From positions 1-64,000 of the forward strand of contig NZ_JQGC01000012.1 in NCBI RefSeq assembly GCF_000743575.1: a DNA stretch of 64,000 nt, written 5' to 3'. The position numbers and the translations under genes are program-made. How positions within the stretch are numbered: the stretch's first letter is position 1; every line of letters begins with the position of its first letter. Of the stretch, positions 42,971 to 51,711 are shown piece after piece. This DNA comes from Devosia riboflavina. Lineage in GTDB: Bacteria; Pseudomonadota; Alphaproteobacteria; Rhizobiales; Devosiaceae. The notes below the pieces were generated by a model. It ran no database searches. It was not told the DNA's origin and saw only the letters and a program-made list of their open reading frames with translations.

Positions 42971-43564
42971 ATGCGTATCTTCCTTGCCTTGACGGTGGCG
43001 CTGGCTGCGCTCGCCCTGCCCGTGGCGGCGCAGGAGGCCAAGACCAAGACGCCACCGCAACCCCGAACCTATGTCGACAGCATCGACAGGAGCACCAGCG
43101 AGGCGGCGCTGCGCGGCTTTGTGGAGGCTTACGCGGCCGGAGACTATTACAGGGCCTGGCTCCTGCTCAGCCCTGAGGCCAAAACCGATTTCACGACACG
43201 GCTCTACGAGTTCAACGAAGCGCAGCTCTTTCCCGGCATGGAGGCGAGCACGGGCGTGAGGGGGCCCGGTGCGGAGCTGGCCGACGATATCGCCAAGGAA
43301 ATCTATCTCGAGGGTGCGCTGATCTTCGACCGGACGATGGTTCACGCCAGGTCGGAAGGGCTGCTGCCGTTCGATCTTGAGCCGGGCGCCTTTTCGAGCG
43401 CGACATTCGAGCATGAGGACCAGGGCAGATATATGGTCGAGGCCAAGGGCCGGCCGGCAGTGATTCTGATTTCGACCATTAGGCTCAGCGATGGAAGCTG
43501 GCGTGTCGAACGCGTGGTCTGGGCGACGTCGGACCCCGAGGCGCGGCCCTGGGGGTTCAAGTAG
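42971..43564 (+). CDS. Secreted protein of unknown function
   Basis: A 197-residue protein with a signal peptide (about 1-19, RIFLALTVALAALALPVAAQ). The mature region begins with a Pro-rich linker and then STSEAALRGFVEAYAAGDYYRAWLLLSPEAKTDF, resembling the NTF2-like or SnoaL-type alpha-beta cone found in many secreted proteins; that comparison is tentative. The C-terminus ends WATSDPEARPWGFK. The start is taken at ATG 42971, where the signal peptide begins; ATGs at 42953 and 42962 are in frame. It lies after the L9 terminator, so has its own promoter. Confidence 0.6.
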   Translation: MRIFLALTVALAALALPVAAQEAKTKTPPQPRTYVDSIDRSTSEAALRGFVEAYAAGDYYRAWLLLSPEAKTDFTTRLYEFNEAQLFPGMEASTGVRGPGAELADDIAKEIYLEGALIFDRTMVHARSEGLLPFDLEPGAFSSATFEHEDQGRYMVEAKGRPAVILISTIRLSDGSWRVERVVWATSDPEARPWGFK

Positions 43565-43637
43565 TCCCTACCGCTGCGACTCGTGCCGCCATGCTGATGC
43601 CTTCGTGTGGTGCAACTCACGTTGGTCACTATCCCCG

Positions 43638-43646
43638 TTGTCCACA
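43638..43646 (+). promoter_or_regulatory. DnaA box-like site upstream of dnaB
   Basis: TTGTCCACA differs from the DnaA box consensus TTATNCACA at the third position. It lies about 100 nt upstream of dnaB. A single site of this quality is weak evidence. Confidence 0.25.
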
Positions 43647-43747
43647 GAGTTCACAGCGCGCAAACTTTAATTAAGACCGCGCGTTTAGTCGGTGGGACTC
43701 TGGCCGCCCCGACGTGGTTAGAAAGGTTAACACCCCCGAGGATCAAG

Positions 43748-45232
43748 ATGGCTGAGATCGCACGGCTTCACCCGGCCGAAGACAAGTCGTTTCGTGTCGC
43801 CCCCCACAATGTGGAGGCGGAACAGGCGCTTCTGGGCGCTATCCTGATCAACAATGAAGCCTTTTACCGGGTCTCGGATTTCCTTGAGCCGGAACATTTT
43901 TATGAGCCCGTGCACCGGGACATTTATGACATCACCAGCAAGGTGATCCGGGCCGGCAAGTCGGCCGATCCGACGACGATCAAGACCCACCTGCCCGACC
44001 AGTTCCTGCCCGAATTGACCATGGCGCAATATCTGGCGCGCCTGGCCGCGGAAGCGACCACGGTTATCAACGCGGCCGACTATGGGCAGGCCATCTATGA
44101 CCTCTCCATTCGCCGCAGCTTGATCATGGTGGGCGAGGAAATGGTTTCGGTCGCCTATGAGTCGGAGGTCGAAATGACCCCGAACCGGCAGATCGAAAAG
44201 GTGGAAGGCGAGCTTTTTCAACTTGCCGAAAAGGGCCGCTACGATGGCGGCTTCCTCAGCTTCGGCACCGCGCTCAGCGCCTCCATCCGCATGGCGGGCG
44301 AAGCGTTTCAGCGCGACGGTGGTCTTTCGGGCGTGGCGACGGATCTCCACGATCTCGATCGGCAGATGGGCGGTTTGCAGCGCTCGGACTTGATCGTGCT
44401 CGCCGGGCGTCCCGCCATGGGCAAGACCTCGCTCGTGACCAATATCGCCTACAATGTTGCCAAGAACTGGCGCGGCGAAGTGACGCCGGACGGGCACAAC
44501 AAGACCGTCAATGGTGGCGTCGTCGGCTTCTTCAGCCTCGAAATGAGTTCGGAACAGCTCGCGACGCGTATTCTCGCCGAGCAGGCCGAAGTGTCGTCAT
44601 CAGACATTCGCCGTGGCCGTATTCACGACAGCCAGTTTTCAAAACTGGTCGACGTGTCGAACATGATGAGCAAGGTGCCGCTCTATATCGACGACACGGG
44701 CGGTCTCAGCGTGGCGCAGCTTGCAGCGCGTGCGCGGCGCCTGAAGCGGCAGAAGGGGCTCGACCTTCTCATCGTCGACTACCTGCAACTGCTCTCGGGT
44801 TCGTCGAAGGCGTCGAGCCAGAACCGCGTGCAGGAACTGACCGAAATCACCACGACGCTGAAGGCGCTGGCCAAGGAGCTGGAGGTGCCGGTCATTGCGC
44901 TCTCCCAGCTCTCCCGTCAGGTGGAAGCGCGCGACGACAAGCATCCCCAGCTAGCGGATTTGCGCGAATCGGGTTCTATCGAGCAGGACGCTGACGTGGT
45001 GCTTTTCGTTTATCGCGAAGAGTACTATCTCAAGAACAAGGAACCCAAAGAGGGCACGCCAGAGCACATCACCTGGCAAGGGGAAATGGAGCAGGTGCAC
45101 GGCAAGGCGGAAGTCATCATTGCCAAGCAGCGCCATGGCCCTACCGGAACCGTGCAGTTGAGCTTCGAGGCTCAGTTCACACGCTTCGGTAACCTCGCTA
45201 GGGCAGATTATCTGCCCGAACGCATGGAATAG
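43748..45232 (+). CDS. dnaB: Replicative DNA helicase DnaB
   Basis: A 494-residue hexameric helicase that unwinds DNA at the fork. The N-terminal domain (about 15-125) starts RVAPHNVEAEQALLGAILINNEAF. The RecA-like motor follows, with Walker A GRPAMGKTS near 220-228, LEMSSEQLATRIL, and Walker B LLIVDYLQLLSG near 340. No intein interrupts it. The start is ATG 43748 with GAGGATCAAG upstream; a longer frame reaches into the promoter. It is followed by alr with a 2-nt gap. Confidence 0.97.
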   Translation: MAEIARLHPAEDKSFRVAPHNVEAEQALLGAILINNEAFYRVSDFLEPEHFYEPVHRDIYDITSKVIRAGKSADPTTIKTHLPDQFLPELTMAQYLARLAAEATTVINAADYGQAIYDLSIRRSLIMVGEEMVSVAYESEVEMTPNRQIEKVEGELFQLAEKGRYDGGFLSFGTALSASIRMAGEAFQRDGGLSGVATDLHDLDRQMGGLQRSDLIVLAGRPAMGKTSLVTNIAYNVAKNWRGEVTPDGHNKTVNGGVVGFFSLEMSSEQLATRILAEQAEVSSSDIRRGRIHDSQFSKLVDVSNMMSKVPLYIDDTGGLSVAQLAARARRLKRQKGLDLLIVDYLQLLSGSSKASSQNRVQELTEITTTLKALAKELEVPVIALSQLSRQVEARDDKHPQLADLRESGSIEQDADVVLFVYREEYYLKNKEPKEGTPEHITWQGEMEQVHGKAEVIIAKQRHGPTGTVQLSFEAQFTRFGNLARADYLPERME

Positions 45233-45234
45233 GT

Positions 45235-46362
45235 ATGAAGCTGACCTCGGGCCTCGGGAGCCAACTGACTGTCGATCTCGGGGCACTTGCCCGAAACTGG
45301 AACGCCCTCGACAAGGTGAGCCAGGGCGCGCTGACGGCTGCGGTCGTCAAAGCGGACGCCTATGGCACGGGAATCGAAATGGCGGCGACGGCGCTTTATG
45401 CGGCCGGCGCGCGTTTCTTTTTCGTCGCGACGCCCGATGAAGGCATTGCCGTGCGCACGGCTCTGCCCAGCGCCCATATCTTCGTGCTCAACGGGCTCTA
45501 TCCGGGCGCGGCCAATCTCTATATCCGGCAGAACCTGATGCCGGTTATTTCGTCGATGGATATGCTCGAAGAGTGGCTCAACAAATGCGTCGAGCGCAAC
45601 GAGGCCTATCCCAGCGCCTTCCATTTCGATACCGGCATGAACCGGCTCGGTTTCAGGCTCAATGAGGCTGTTACGGTGCGCGAGCGCATTGCGCGGCTAA
45701 GCTATGCGCCGCAGATGGTGATGAGCCATCTTGCTTGTGCCGATATTCCGAGCCACGAAAAGAACCGCACGCAATTGGCGCTGTTCGGCTCGGTGCTGAA
45801 CCAGTTCCCCGGCATTCCCGCTTCGCTCGCCAATTCGGCGGGATTGATGACGGGGCGCGACTATCATTTCCAGATGGTGCGGCCTGGTATTGCGCTTTAT
45901 GGCGGTCGCGCCGTTGTCGGGCGCAAGAACCCGATGGCGACGGTGGTGACGCTGCATGCGCCGGTGTTGCAGGTGCGCGAAGCGCGGACCGGCGAGACCG
46001 TGGGCTATGGCGCCTCCTACTCGCTGTCGCGCGACAGCCGCCTGGCGGTGATCGGGCACGGCTATGCCGACGGTTTTCTGCGGGCTCTCTCCGGCAGCAA
46101 TGCGCGGCCGGGCGCAAAAGTGTTCGTGCGCGGCCGACTTTGTCCGGTGATCGGCAAGATTTCGATGGACCAGTCCATCGTCGACATCACCGAACTCGGC
46201 CCCAACGTGCCCAAGCCCGGCGAAGGCGTCGAAATCTTCGGGCCCAATGTGAGCCTCGACGAGCAGGCCGATGTGGCGGGCACGATCGGCTATGAACTGC
46301 TTACCGCGCTCAAGGGCCGCTATACCCGCAACTATGTCGGCAATGGCTATCTGCCGGAATAG
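45235..46362 (+). CDS. alr: Alanine racemase
   Basis: A 375-residue PLP enzyme that makes D-alanine for peptidoglycan. Lys39 in AAVVKADAYGTG is the PLP-binding lysine. The second catalytic residue, Tyr, lies in GYGASYSLSRDSRLAVIGHGYADGF around 270. The N-terminal TIM barrel is followed by a C-terminal beta domain beginning near residue 245. The dnaB-alr order is common in alphaproteobacteria, and here the genes lie nearly end to end. Confidence 0.95.
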   Translation: MKLTSGLGSQLTVDLGALARNWNALDKVSQGALTAAVVKADAYGTGIEMAATALYAAGARFFFVATPDEGIAVRTALPSAHIFVLNGLYPGAANLYIRQNLMPVISSMDMLEEWLNKCVERNEAYPSAFHFDTGMNRLGFRLNEAVTVRERIARLSYAPQMVMSHLACADIPSHEKNRTQLALFGSVLNQFPGIPASLANSAGLMTGRDYHFQMVRPGIALYGGRAVVGRKNPMATVVTLHAPVLQVREARTGETVGYGASYSLSRDSRLAVIGHGYADGFLRALSGSNARPGAKVFVRGRLCPVIGKISMDQSIVDITELGPNVPKPGEGVEIFGPNVSLDEQADVAGTIGYELLTALKGRYTRNYVGNGYLPE

Positions 46363-46437
46363 ATTTTTGTTCCCTATTCGTTCTTGAACGGGCCGAGCAA
46401 AATTGCTAGCGTTGGTGCCAAGAGGGAATCGACCGGA

Positions 46438-46992
46438 TTGGCGCCAAACCCAAGCACATATGTGATCCTGCTGCGCGCCATCGGACCGGTGACGCACAAG
46501 CTCATGACCATGGCGCAGTGGCGCGAGGCCTCGGAGGCGGCCGGCTTCGTGGCGCCGGAAACGCTGGTCAATACGGGCAATATGATTGCCGGGTTTGATG
46601 GGACGGAGGCCGCTGTCGTCAAGACGATGGTTGGCGTGTTGCGTAGCTTTGGGCTGGGCGAAAATGTGGTGCCGGTGGTGCGCAAGCCGGCGCTGCTGCA
46701 TAAGCTGATGCAGGCCGATCCGATTGCCGAGGCGGCGGCGGAGCGACCGAACCAGACGGGCGTCTATTTCTTCGCCAGCAAGAAGCCGGATTTCGAGTGG
46801 CTGAAGCGCCATGACGGGCCGGAGACGGTGCATGTGGTGCATGACCATCTCATCGTCGATTTCACTCAGGACGTAGCGCAGTCCGGAAAGCTCATCCGGC
46901 TGATCGACAAGAATTGCGGGACCAACACGTCCCGGAACTGGAACAGCGTGCGGCGCATCGCCGACCGGTGCGCAGCGCGAGAGAAAGCATAG
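46438..46992 (+). CDS. DUF1697 domain protein
   Basis: A protein of about 184 residues. The segment TYVILLRAIGPVTHKLMTMAQWREASEAAGFVAPETLVNTGNMIAGFDG follows the DUF1697 pattern (Y-V-x-LLR, M-A-L-R, Y-x-x-x-SGN). The end GTNTSRNWNSVRRIADRC resembles the T-(S/T)-RNWNTV motif of the family. The start is uncertain: TTG 46438 is chosen because the domain begins just after it and GAGGG lies about 11 nt upstream. TTG 46384 would add 18 residues. The last base of its stop is the first base of the radA GTG start. Function is unknown. Confidence 0.75.
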   Translation: MAPNPSTYVILLRAIGPVTHKLMTMAQWREASEAAGFVAPETLVNTGNMIAGFDGTEAAVVKTMVGVLRSFGLGENVVPVVRKPALLHKLMQADPIAEAAAERPNQTGVYFFASKKPDFEWLKRHDGPETVHVVHDHLIVDFTQDVAQSGKLIRLIDKNCGTNTSRNWNSVRRIADRCAAREKA

Positions 46993-48392
46993 TGGCCAAG
47001 AACAAATCCAACTTCGTCTGCCAGTCCTGCGGCGCGGTGACGACCCGCTGGCAGGGGAGGTGCGATGCCTGCGGCGAGTGGAACACCATTGTCGAAGAAC
47101 TGGTGGATAGCGGCATCGGCGCGGGGCCGAAGGCGGCGAAGTCAGGAGGACGCCCGGCCAATCTGCTGCCGCTCTCGGGCGAGACGGAGAGCGCTGCGCG
47201 CGTCGTGACCGGCATCGCAGAGTTGGATCGCGTGACCGGCGGGGGTTTTGTGAAGGGCTCGGCGCTGTTGGTAGGTGGCGATCCCGGCATCGGCAAATCG
47301 ACGCTGCTGCTGCAATCGGCGGCGGCGCTGGCCAATAAAGGCAAGCGCGTCATCTATGTGTCGGGCGAAGAAGCCGTGGCACAGGTGCGGCTGCGCGCGC
47401 AGCGGCTGGGGCTCGGCGAGGCCGATGTGCTGCTGGCCGCGGAAACCAATGTCGAGATCATTCTGGCGACATTGGAGAATGGGCCGCCGCCGGATCTCGT
47501 CATCATCGACTCCATCCAGACGCTGTGGACGGATCGGGTGGAAAGCGCGCCGGGAACGGTGACGCAGGTGCGGACTTCGGCGCAGGCGCTGACGCGGCTG
47601 GCGAAGAAGTCGGGCGCGGCTGTGGTGCTGGTGGGGCACGTTACGAAAGACGGGCAGATCGCAGGGCCGCGTGTGGTGGAGCACATGGTCGATGCGGTGC
47701 TCTATTTCGAGGGCGATGCCAGCCACACGTTCCGCATTCTGCGCGGGGTGAAGAACCGCTACGGGGCAACCGACGAAATCGGCGTTTTCGCCATGACCGA
47801 GCGCGGGCTTGAGCAGGTGGCGAACCCGTCGGCGCTGTTTCTCGACCAGCGCGATCAGGATGCGGCAGGCTCGGCCGTCTTTGCCGGCATGGAAGGGACG
47901 CGGCCGATCCTGATTGAAATCCAAGCGCTGGTGGCGCCCTCCCCGCTTGGCACGCCGCGGCGCGCTGTGGTGGGCTGGGATTCCCAGCGACTTTCCATGG
48001 TGCTGGCGGTGCTGGAAACGCGCTGTGGGGTTCGGATCGGCGCCAATGACATCTATCTCAATGTGGCGGGCGGGCTGAAGATCAACGAACCGGCGGCAGA
48101 CCTTGCCGTGGCGGCAGCGCTGATTTCATCGCTGACCGGCTCGCCGTTGCCCAAGGAGGCGGTCTATTTCGGGGAAATCTCGCTCGCGGGCGGGGTGCGG
48201 CCGGTGTCGCATGCCGGATTGCGGCTGCGCGAAGCGCAGAAGCTGGGCTTCCAGTCGGTGGTGACCGGACGCGTCAACAATGTCGACAAGACAGCAGGCT
48301 TCGAGGTCACGGAGTTTTCGCAATTGTCGGAAATGGTTGGGCGAATTGCGGCCAACGGCAAGAAGCCGGTGGCCGAGCCGGAAGGCTGGTAA
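46992..48392 (+). CDS. radA: DNA repair protein RadA
   Basis: A 466-residue RecA-like branch-migration protein. The N-terminal zinc finger is C10-x2-C13-x10-C24-x2-C27. The ATPase has Walker A GGDPGIGKSTLL near 95, the RadA-specific KNRYGATDEIG near 255, and a C-terminal Lon-like domain (about 285-460). GTG 46992 gives the standard N-terminus (AKNKSNFVCQSC) and overlaps the upstream stop by one base. RadA works in recombination repair. The next gene cvpA follows after 115 nt. Confidence 0.96.
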   Translation: MAKNKSNFVCQSCGAVTTRWQGRCDACGEWNTIVEELVDSGIGAGPKAAKSGGRPANLLPLSGETESAARVVTGIAELDRVTGGGFVKGSALLVGGDPGIGKSTLLLQSAAALANKGKRVIYVSGEEAVAQVRLRAQRLGLGEADVLLAAETNVEIILATLENGPPPDLVIIDSIQTLWTDRVESAPGTVTQVRTSAQALTRLAKKSGAAVVLVGHVTKDGQIAGPRVVEHMVDAVLYFEGDASHTFRILRGVKNRYGATDEIGVFAMTERGLEQVANPSALFLDQRDQDAAGSAVFAGMEGTRPILIEIQALVAPSPLGTPRRAVVGWDSQRLSMVLAVLETRCGVRIGANDIYLNVAGGLKINEPAADLAVAAALISSLTGSPLPKEAVYFGEISLAGGVRPVSHAGLRLREAQKLGFQSVVTGRVNNVDKTAGFEVTEFSQLSEMVGRIAANGKKPVAEPEGW

Positions 48393-48507
48393 GTTAAGAA
48401 TCTCTGAATGTTCGCCTTCCTCGCGCGCTCGTGGCCTTGGCAGGGGCGCGCAAAGTCGCTAATGGTCGCGGCAACAGGCCGACGGCAAGTGGAGCTAGCG
48501 AAAACAT

Positions 48508-49143
48508 ATGCTGACAGCGTTTGACGTTGGTGTGGGCGTACTGGTGTTGATCTCGGCCATTCTGGCGACCGCCAGGGGCCTGACGCGCGAAGTCCTGTCG
48601 CTGGCGACCTGGGCCGGCTCCGCCGCCATCGCCATCTATATGTACCTCTACCATCCCGATATCGCGCAGCAGTATATCGCTGAAGAAATCGTGGCTAATA
48701 TTGCCACCGTGGTCGTCAGCTTCATCGTTTCGCTGATCGTGCTGCACCTCTTGACCATGCGCATCGCCGACTTTGTCGTTGACAGCCGCATCGGGCCGAT
48801 CGACCGCACGCTGGGCTTCATCTTCGGCGTGCTGCGCGGCATTCTGATTGCCATCGTCATCACCATTTTCGGCGTCTGGCTGCTTGGCACCAACCTGCCG
48901 GAATGGGCGCGCAATTCGCAATCGCTGCCCTATCTCGACAATATGGGCAAGACGCTGATCTCCATGCTGCCCGAAGGGCTCGAGCAGCAGGTCAATGACA
49001 TTCTGCGGGGCGGCGGCGCCGACCTGACTTCGGATCCGGAAACCCCGGCTACGCCGCAGGAAACCGTGCCGCCGGTCGACCCGACCGTCGACGGCACCGT
49101 GGACCCGACCGAAGCGCCGATCGAAGGCGAAACGCAGACCTGA
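48508..49143 (+). CDS. cvpA: CvpA family membrane protein
   Basis: A 211-residue inner-membrane protein with four helices. The N-terminus TAFDVGVGVLVLISAILATARGLTREVLSLATWAGS is the CvpA signature, and RIGPIDRTLGFIFGVLRGILI the second motif. The C-terminal 45 residues are Pro/Thr/Glu-rich and probably disordered. In Escherichia coli cvpA sits directly upstream of purF, and the same pairing is found here. Confidence 0.92.
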   Translation: MLTAFDVGVGVLVLISAILATARGLTREVLSLATWAGSAAIAIYMYLYHPDIAQQYIAEEIVANIATVVVSFIVSLIVLHLLTMRIADFVVDSRIGPIDRTLGFIFGVLRGILIAIVITIFGVWLLGTNLPEWARNSQSLPYLDNMGKTLISMLPEGLEQQVNDILRGGGADLTSDPETPATPQETVPPVDPTVDGTVDPTEAPIEGETQT

Positions 49144-49299
49144 TCCGGGACGGGCGCCCAGCGCCCGCCTCAGGCCTGCCGCCCAATTCTGTCATTGGTC
49201 GCCGGCCACAAAATGCGCTATTGGCGTGAACCAAGAGACCGGCTCGGCCGGCGCTGACCGCTTTGGCGATCGGTGAGCAGAACGATATGGAGAAGTTCG

Positions 49300-50790
49300 G
49301 TGACCCACCCGAGCGACGACGATTTCGATCTTGAAGGCGACACGCTGCATGAAGAGTGCGGCGTGTTTGGCATTTTGGGGCATAGCGATGCTTCGACGCT
49401 GACGGCGCTGGGGCTGCATGCCCTGCAGCATCGCGGCCAGGAAGCCGCGGGGATCGTCAGCTTTGACGGGCGCCAATTCTACCAGGAAAAGCGCATGGGC
49501 CTGGTGGGTGACCACTATACGGACCCTGCCCTCCTCGCCAAATTGCCCGGCACCATGTCGATCGGCCACACGCGCTATTCGACGACAGGCGAAGTGGCGC
49601 TCCGCAATGTGCAGCCGCTGTTTGCTGAACTCGAAGCCGGCGGAATCGCCATCGCGCACAACGGCAATTTCACCAATGGCCTGACGTTGCGCAAGCAGAT
49701 CATCGCCACCGGTGCTATCTGCCAATCGACTTCGGACACCGAAGTCGTGCTGCACCTAATCGCCCGTTCGCGGCATTCGTCCACCACTGACCGCTTCATC
49801 GATGCGATCCGGCAGATGGAAGGCGGCTATGCCATGCTGGCGCTGACCCGCACCAAGCTGATCGCGGCGCGCGATCCCGTGGGTATCCGCCCGCTGGTGA
49901 TGGGCGAACTCGATGGCAAGCCGATCTTCTGCTCGGAAACCTGTGCGCTCGACATTATTGGTGCAAAATACATTCGCGACGTCGAGAACGGCGAAGTCAT
50001 CATCTGCGAAATCCAGCCGGATGGCTCGATCTCGATTGAAGAGCGCAAGATGGCCCGCAAGGCGCCGGAGCGGCCGTGCCTTTTCGAATATGTCTATTTT
50101 GCCCGCCCCGACTCGATGGTTTCCGGCCGCAGCGTCTACAAGGCGCGCAAGCACGCCGGCATGAATTTGGCCAAGGAAGCGCCGGTTGAGGCCGACGTTG
50201 TCGTCCCCGTGCCCGATGGCGGTACGCCGGCGGCAATCGGCTTTGCGCAGCAGAGTGGCATTCCGTTCGAATTGGGCATTATCCGCAACCACTATGTGGG
50301 CCGGACCTTCATCGAGCCGACGCAGCAGATCCGCGCCTTTGGCGTGCGCCTAAAACATTCGGCCAATCGGGCGGAGATTGCCGGCAAGCGCGTGGTGCTG
50401 ATCGACGATTCCATCGTCCGCGGCACGACCTCGGTGAAGATCGTGCAGATGATCCGCGATGCCGGGGCGACGGAAGTACATATCCGCGTCGCGAGCCCTA
50501 TGATCTATCACTCGGACTATTATGGCATCGACACGCCCGATCCGGACAAGCTGCTGGCGAACCAGTATCACGACATCGAATCCATGTGCCGGTTCATTGG
50601 GGCGGACTCGCTGGCGTTCTTGAGCATCGACGGGCTCTATGAGGCTGTCGGTGGCGAGAAGCGCAACAATGCGGCGCCGCAATTCACCGACCATTATTTC
50701 ACGGGTGAATACCCCACCCATCTCACCGACCTCAACGGTCGCTCCAACAACGATCCCAAGCAGGTTTCGCTGCTCAAGGAAGCGGGTTAA
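49300..50790 (+). CDS. purF: Amidophosphoribosyltransferase
   Basis: A 496-residue enzyme for the first committed step of purine synthesis, forming 5-phosphoribosylamine from PRPP and glutamine. Cys20 in HEECGVFGI is expected to become the N-terminal catalytic Cys after removal of a 19-residue propeptide. The GATase domain (20-240) and the PRTase domain with the PRPP loop VVLIDDSIVRGTTS near 365 follow. GTG 49300 is selected because GGAG lies 7 nt upstream; a GTG at 49273 lacks this. The stop overlaps the SDR gene start (TAATG). Confidence 0.96.
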   Translation: MTHPSDDDFDLEGDTLHEECGVFGILGHSDASTLTALGLHALQHRGQEAAGIVSFDGRQFYQEKRMGLVGDHYTDPALLAKLPGTMSIGHTRYSTTGEVALRNVQPLFAELEAGGIAIAHNGNFTNGLTLRKQIIATGAICQSTSDTEVVLHLIARSRHSSTTDRFIDAIRQMEGGYAMLALTRTKLIAARDPVGIRPLVMGELDGKPIFCSETCALDIIGAKYIRDVENGEVIICEIQPDGSISIEERKMARKAPERPCLFEYVYFARPDSMVSGRSVYKARKHAGMNLAKEAPVEADVVVPVPDGGTPAAIGFAQQSGIPFELGIIRNHYVGRTFIEPTQQIRAFGVRLKHSANRAEIAGKRVVLIDDSIVRGTTSVKIVQMIRDAGATEVHIRVASPMIYHSDYYGIDTPDPDKLLANQYHDIESMCRFIGADSLAFLSIDGLYEAVGGEKRNNAAPQFTDHYFTGEYPTHLTDLNGRSNNDPKQVSLLKEAG

Positions 50791-51524
50791 TGACTGACAA
50801 TACCGAACTGGCCGGCAAGGTTGTGCTGGTCACCGGCGCGTCGCGTGGCATCGGCTATGCGGCGGCCGTCGAGGCGGCTCGCCGTGGTGCGCATGTGATC
50901 GCCGTGGCGCGTACCGTGGGCGGCCTTGAGGAACTCGACGACGCCATTCAGGAAGTGGGCGGCTCTTCGACGCTGGTTCCGTTCGACCTGCGCGATGGCG
51001 ATGCCATCGACCGGCTGGGCGCGGCGATCTTTGAGCGCTGGGGGCATCTCGATGGCCTCGTGGCCAATGCCGGCATGCTCGGCACGCTGAGCCCGGTGCC
51101 GCATTTGAAGCCCGACGAATTCGACAAGGTCTTTGCGCTCAACGTCACGTCCAATTATCGGCTGCTGCGTTCGCTCGACCTGCTGCTGCGCCAGTCCGAG
51201 GCAGGACGCGCGGTCTTTGTCTCCTCGGGTGCTGCCCGTTCGGCGAAGCCGTTCTGGGGTCTTTATGCTGCCAGCAAGGCGGCGCTCGATGCGCTGGTCA
51301 AATCCTATGCCGGCGAAATGAACACCACCAATGTGAAGACCAATGTCTTCTATCCCGGCGCTGTGCGCACGGCGATGCGGGCCAAGGCGATGCCGGGCGA
51401 AGACCCGAATACCCTGCCCCAGCCGTCGGACATTGCGCCGAAGCTGGTGGACCTCTTGAGCCCGAGCGTGACCGAGAATGGTCGACTGTTCGACATTACC
51501 AAGAGTGCGTTTGAGGACCTTTGA
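50790..51524 (+). CDS. SDR family oxidoreductase
   Basis: A 244-residue NAD(P)-dependent enzyme. TGASRGIG is at 15-22, NAGM at about 90, and the catalytic Ser in VFVSSGAARS, with Tyr/Lys in YAASKAALDAL near 157-161. It starts in the purF stop codon, so it is in the purF operon. It is related to the YciK-type SDR family by overall appearance; substrate is unknown. A terminator and family-D repeat follow. Confidence 0.9.
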   Translation: MTDNTELAGKVVLVTGASRGIGYAAAVEAARRGAHVIAVARTVGGLEELDDAIQEVGGSSTLVPFDLRDGDAIDRLGAAIFERWGHLDGLVANAGMLGTLSPVPHLKPDEFDKVFALNVTSNYRLLRSLDLLLRQSEAGRAVFVSSGAARSAKPFWGLYAASKAALDALVKSYAGEMNTTNVKTNVFYPGAVRTAMRAKAMPGEDPNTLPQPSDIAPKLVDLLSPSVTENGRLFDITKSAFEDL

Positions 51525-51565
51525 GGCTTCAGCTTAGCCTCACCCACTAAGCTCCGAATGATCGT

Positions 51566-51636
51566 CATTGCCGGGCTTGTCCCGGCAATCCATCTCGCCT
51601 CCGCATGGACCACCGGGACAAGCCCGGCGGTGACGG
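51566..51636. repeat. Dispersed palindromic repeat, family D
   Basis: CATTGCCGGGCTTGTCCCGG at the left and CCGGGACAAGCCCGGCGGTG at the right form two opposed arms around GGACCA. The right half recurs at 61962-61988. It lies between the convergent SDR and CNNM genes. Confidence 0.8.
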
Positions 51637-51680
51637 TGGTTGGGATGGGTCAGATGATGATCGTCAGTACCAAGAAAAAG

Positions 51681-51709
51681 GCCCCGGATCGCTCCGGGGC
51701 GTTTTCATT
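51681..51709. terminator. Bidirectional intrinsic terminator
   Basis: GCCCCGGA (51681-51688) and TCCGGGGC (51693-51700) form a perfect 8-bp stem with a TCGC loop. On the plus strand GTTTTCATTT follows; on the minus strand CTTTTTCTTGG follows. It serves both the SDR and the CNNM genes. Confidence 0.88.
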
Positions 51710-51711
51710 TG

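Noticed and set aside
43748..45232. Possible intein in dnaB
   Set aside because: DnaB is a common intein host, but the motor domain here is continuous at normal length (494 residues).
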